Part shown: in pieces, positions 61,106 to 64,000 of the stretch
Position numbering within the stretch: position 1 is the first letter of the stretch
How the letters are laid out: every line of letters starts with the position of its first letter
Origin: CAYSUS01 sp964434165
GTDB lineage: Bacteria > Planctomycetota > Planctomycetia > Pirellulales > Thermoguttaceae
Direction of reading: 5' to 3'
NCBI GenBank assembly: GCA_964434165.1
Contig: CAYSUS010000017.1
Location: 1-64,000 of the forward strand
DNA length: 64,000 nt
Notes under the pieces: generated by a model
What the model saw: the letters and a program-made list of their open reading frames with translations, nothing else
Databases searched by the model: none
Told to the model about the DNA's origin: nothing
Translations under genes and position numbers: made by a program

Positions 61106-62362
61106 ATGCCCACCACCCCCAGCCTCCTCTTGATCACCGCCGACCCGCAGCTCCGCGAGGAGATCGAGTCGGCGGCCGCCGCGCTGGATGATCCGAAGCC
61201 GCTCCTGTATCACGCCTCCGACGCCCGGCAGGGGGTGGAGATCGCGCGGAGCCGGGCCGTGGGCCTGGTGCTCGTGGAGATGGAGGCCGACGTGCGCGTG
61301 CTGGCCGCCCTGGCCGACGAGCTGGCGGCCACCGGGTGCGAGGCGAGCCTGGCCGCGGTGTTCCGGCCTGACGGCCTGGCCCCCGAGATACCCGAGAGCG
61401 TCCTGTTCGTCGAGGCGATCCGCGGCGGCGTGAGAGACTTCCTGCGCCGTCCGGTCTCCAGCACGGAGCTGGCTTCGCTGGTGGAGCGTCTGGCCCGTCC
61501 CCGCGCCCGATCCGCCGCGCGCCTGGGGGCCGTGCTCTCGTTTCTCAGCAACAAGGGCGGGGTGGGCAAATCGACGCTCGCGGTCAACGTGGCCTGCGGC
61601 CTGGCCATGCGCCGTCCGGAGCGGGTGCTGCTGGTCGATGCCTCGCTCCAGTTGGGCGTCTGCGCGTCGATGCTCGACCTCGCGCCGTCGGCCACGCTGG
61701 CCGACGCCGCCCGGGAGCAGCAGCGGCTGGACGAGACGCTGATCCGACAGATCACCGTGGCGCACCCCAGCGGGCTGCACCTGCTGGCCGCGCCGGCCGA
61801 CGCCCTGGACGCGGCGGACGTGGACGACGCCGTGATCTCCCGCGTGATCTCGCTCGCGCGGCGGGCGTACGACTACGTCGTGGTCGATACCTTCCCCATG
61901 CTCGACGGGGTGAACGTGGCCGTGCTCGACCTGAGCGACCGCGCGTACCTCGTGTTCGAGAACGTGGTGCCCACGCTCCAGGGGGCGGTCAAGCTCGCCC
62001 GGCTGATGGACAGCCTGGGAGTGGCCCACGAGCGACAGCGACTGGTCCTCAACCGGTTCACGCGGCTCGCCGGCAGCCTCGGCCCGGCCGACGTGGCCGA
62101 GCGCCTCGGCCGGGCCGTGGATTTCGTGCTGCCGTTTGACAGCCGGGTCGTCGTCGCGGCCAATACGGGCGAGCCCTACGTGCTGCGCCCGCCGCGTTTC
62201 CGCGCGTTCACGCGACGTTTGCGCGCGCTGGTCGATGATGCCGAAGCCGCGCTGGCGGGGGCCCACCGCATGCCGGCCTCGCAGAACGGCCGCGGCGCGC
62301 CGGAGCGCGCGGCGCACGGCGTGGAAACCGCGCGCGAGCCTCTCGGCGGGGAGGGGATATGA
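61106..62362 (+). CDS. CpaE/TadZ-like ATPase
   Basis: 418-residue MinD/ParA-type protein. An N-terminal receiver-like domain (LLLITADPQLREEIESAAAA, about 6-125) is followed by the P-loop FLSNKGGVGKSTLAVNVA (a deviant Walker A, Lys near 153), LLVDASLQLGVCASML and VVDTFPML. It places the pilus machine at its site in the cell. The tail is Pro/Ala/Arg-rich. ATG overlaps nothing upstream; its stop overlaps the CpaF ATG as ATGA. Confidence 0.88.
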   Translation: MPTTPSLLLITADPQLREEIESAAAALDDPKPLLYHASDARQGVEIARSRAVGLVLVEMEADVRVLAALADELAATGCEASLAAVFRPDGLAPEIPESVLFVEAIRGGVRDFLRRPVSSTELASLVERLARPRARSAARLGAVLSFLSNKGGVGKSTLAVNVACGLAMRRPERVLLVDASLQLGVCASMLDLAPSATLADAAREQQRLDETLIRQITVAHPSGLHLLAAPADALDAADVDDAVISRVISLARRAYDYVVVDTFPMLDGVNVAVLDLSDRAYLVFENVVPTLQGAVKLARLMDSLGVAHERQRLVLNRFTRLAGSLGPADVAERLGRAVDFVLPFDSRVVVAANTGEPYVLRPPRFRAFTRRLRALVDDAEAALAGAHRMPASQNGRGAPERAAHGVETAREPLGGEGI

Positions 62363-63819
62363 CCGAGCCAGGACAGCCAAGTCGTAGCGACGGCCCCGGC
62401 GATTCCGCGGCGGCCGATCCCCGCAAGCGGCTTCGGCGGGCCAGTCTCCAGTTGCCGCGGGGCCGCGTGCGCCCGTCGCAGCCCCGCGCGGCCCGGGCGA
62501 TCGCCGCTCCCGAACCCGAGTCGCCCCCGCCGCGCTCCGCGCGCGTCGGCCATCTGGGCGTCAAGGCCGTCCTGCACCAGCGGCTCTTGGACCAGCTCGA
62601 TCGGCAGGACCTGCTGGGAGCCGGCGAGGAGGAGCTCACCGGATACGTTGAGGAGTTCGTGGACCAGGCCCTGCTGGAGGAAGAGCTGCCGCTGAACGAG
62701 GCGGAGCGGGCCCGGCTCGTGGACGATCTGCTGGAAGAGACACTCGGCGTGGGGCCGCTGGCGCCCTTGATGGCCGATCCGGCCGTGACCGACATCCTGG
62801 TCAACCGTTTCGACCGGGTGTACATCGAGCGGTTCGGGCGCCTGGAGAAGACCGAGGTCCACTTCCGCGACACCGAGCACCTGGTGCGGATCATCCAGCG
62901 GATCGCCGCCCGCGTGGGCAGACGGATCGACGAGAGCTCGCCCATGGTCGATGCCCGGCTGGGCGACGGGAGCCGCGTGAACGCCACGCTGCCGCCGGTG
63001 ACGCTCGACTCGCCCACGCTCTCCATCCGCCGGTTCGGCAAGCGCCGCCTGAGGCGCGACGACTTGGAGCAGCTCGGCATGTTCTCCGCGGCCATCCGCA
63101 CCCTGGCCGATGCCCTCGTGCGCGGGCGCAAGAACTTGCTCGTCTCCGGCGGCACGGGCTCCGGCAAGTCGACGCTTCTGGGAGCGCTGGCCGAGGTGAT
63201 CCCCGAGGGCGAGCGGATCGTGACCATCGAGGACGCCGCCGAGCTGATCCTCGACCAGGAGCACGTGGTGCGCATGGAGACCCGTCCGCCCAACGTCGAG
63301 GGGCGCGGCCGCATCACCGCGAGAGACCTGGTGATCAACGCCCTGCGCATGCGTCCCGACCGGATCCTCGTGGGCGAGGTCCGCGGCGGCGAGGCCCTGG
63401 ACATGCTCCAGGCCATGAACACGGGGCACGACGGCAGCCTCACGACGATCCACGCCAACAGCCCGCGCGACGCGCTGGCCCGGCTGGAGACCATGGTGCT
63501 GATGGCCGGGCTGGACCTGCCCAGCCGCGCGATCCGCGAGCAGATGGTGGCGGCCCTGGACGTGATCGTCCACGTGCGGCGTTACGAAGACGGCGTGCGC
63601 CGCGTGGAGAGCGTGGTCGAGGTCACCGGCATGGAGGGGACGACGCCCCAGTTGCAGGAGATCTTCCGCTTCGAGCGCCGGGGCCTGCAGGGGCGGAGGA
63701 TCGCGGGCGAGTATGTGCCCACGGGGATCGTGCCCCGGGCCCTGGACGATCTGGACCAGCGCGGGCTGATGGTTCCCAGGAGCCTGTTCCAGAAGGCGAG
63801 GGAGCCGCAGCATGGTTGA
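62359..63819 (+). CDS. CpaF/TadA pilus motor ATPase
   Basis: Secretion-type hexameric ATPase of 486 residues. N-terminal region (about 80-190) with LDDLLEETLGVGPLAPLM-like sequence and DPAVTDILVNRFDRVYIERFG, Walker A in VSGGTGSGKSTLLGALAE (about 265), Asp box TIEDAAELIL, and His box MNTGHDGSLTTIHANSPRDAL. The first 60 residues are Arg/Pro-rich. It powers pilus extension and retraction. Its end overlaps the TadB start by eight bases. Confidence 0.94.
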   Translation: MTEPGQPSRSDGPGDSAAADPRKRLRRASLQLPRGRVRPSQPRAARAIAAPEPESPPPRSARVGHLGVKAVLHQRLLDQLDRQDLLGAGEEELTGYVEEFVDQALLEEELPLNEAERARLVDDLLEETLGVGPLAPLMADPAVTDILVNRFDRVYIERFGRLEKTEVHFRDTEHLVRIIQRIAARVGRRIDESSPMVDARLGDGSRVNATLPPVTLDSPTLSIRRFGKRRLRRDDLEQLGMFSAAIRTLADALVRGRKNLLVSGGTGSGKSTLLGALAEVIPEGERIVTIEDAAELILDQEHVVRMETRPPNVEGRGRITARDLVINALRMRPDRILVGEVRGGEALDMLQAMNTGHDGSLTTIHANSPRDALARLETMVLMAGLDLPSRAIREQMVAALDVIVHVRRYEDGVRRVESVVEVTGMEGTTPQLQEIFRFERRGLQGRRIAGEYVPTGIVPRALDDLDQRGLMVPRSLFQKAREPQHG

Positions 63820-64000
63820 GACTCTCGTCGGACTCGGTTGGCTGCTGGTGGCCCTGGCGGTGGTGCTTTACGGCCTCGGGCGGGTCCGCGCGCGCCGTCG
63901 CGCCCAGGATCGCTGGGGCGCGGCGGCCGAGGACACGTCGTATGAAGCCGAGGAGGCAGTCCGGCCCGCGCGGCTTGCCCTGCGGCGCCGCCGCTTCCTC
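63812..64000 (+). CDS. TadB-like membrane protein (N-terminal part, runs off the window)
   Basis: First 63 residues only. MVETLVGLGWLLVALAVVLY is a membrane helix, followed by a basic, charged segment (RARRRAQDRWG). Overlap with cpaF and the order of genes indicate TadB, the inner-membrane GspF-type platform; the diagnostic later helices are beyond the edge. Confidence 0.6.
   Translation, partial: MVETLVGLGWLLVALAVVLYGLGRVRARRRAQDRWGAAAEDTSYEAEEAVRPARLALRRRRFL

Overview
The window looks like a piece of a high-GC Planctomycetota chromosome, given as an assembled scaffold (a run of ten N lies at 40195-40204). Reasons: a microcompartment locus of the planctomycete/verrucomicrobial fucose-rhamnose type, an SHD1-like domain in a secreted protein, a DUF1573 protein with its SSCGC motif, a receptor-type Ser/Thr kinase, and many small dispersed palindromes. 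The order within the phylum cannot be settled from the sequence alone.

Layout. 1-9.8 kb: ribosome-associated GTPases (hflX, rsgA), an SDR enzyme, an FHA protein, a YhcC-type radical SAM protein, RNase P RNA, a ribbon-helix-helix protein, a transmembrane Ser/Thr kinase behind a near-consensus promoter, and tRNA-Val(TAC). 10.5-27.9 kb: a Wzx/Wzy-type exopolysaccharide locus. The Wza-like lipoprotein is on +. Eleven tightly packed genes run on -: membrane-anchored epimerase, flippase, methyltransferase, polymerase, GT4, deacetylase, PaaK/CapK-like ligase, GT4, a GNAT-phosphoglycosyl transferase fusion, a DegT aminotransferase and a Wzc-like tyrosine autokinase. 28.7-34.1 kb: a FAD/Fe-S oxidoreductase followed by moaD, moaE, moaA and a cysteine-cluster protein. 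34.1-45.6 kb: housekeeping genes (HU with a long leader carrying a boxA-like site, pyrD, trpS, acpS, a PAP2 phosphatase, an LptF/G permease, hemL) mixed with planctomycete-type secreted proteins.

46.2-55.2 kb: a nearly complete bacterial microcompartment (BMC) operon on the - strand, read as deoR-type regulator, pduL, two BMC-H, ackA, BMC-P, CoA-acylating aldehyde dehydrogenase, BMC-P, an RpiB-like unknown, BMC-P, class II aldolase and lactate/malate-type dehydrogenase. Together these would cleave a deoxysugar phosphate to lactaldehyde inside a shell and turn it into lactate plus ATP, with a dehydrogenase recycling NAD. At least four proteins carry helix tags that look like encapsulation peptides. 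The gaps of this operon hold six related hairpin repeats that I did not see elsewhere in the window. 56.3-64.0 kb: a Tad-type pilus locus (Flp-like pilin, TadE-like, a CpaB with duplicated SAF module, TadG-like, CpaE, CpaF, start of TadB), running off the end.

Most worth a second look: the BMC hairpin family and its DeoR promoter/operator, the RpiB-like tagged cargo, the GNAT-phosphoglycosyl transferase fusion beside an aminotransferase, and the orphan boxA in the HU leader.
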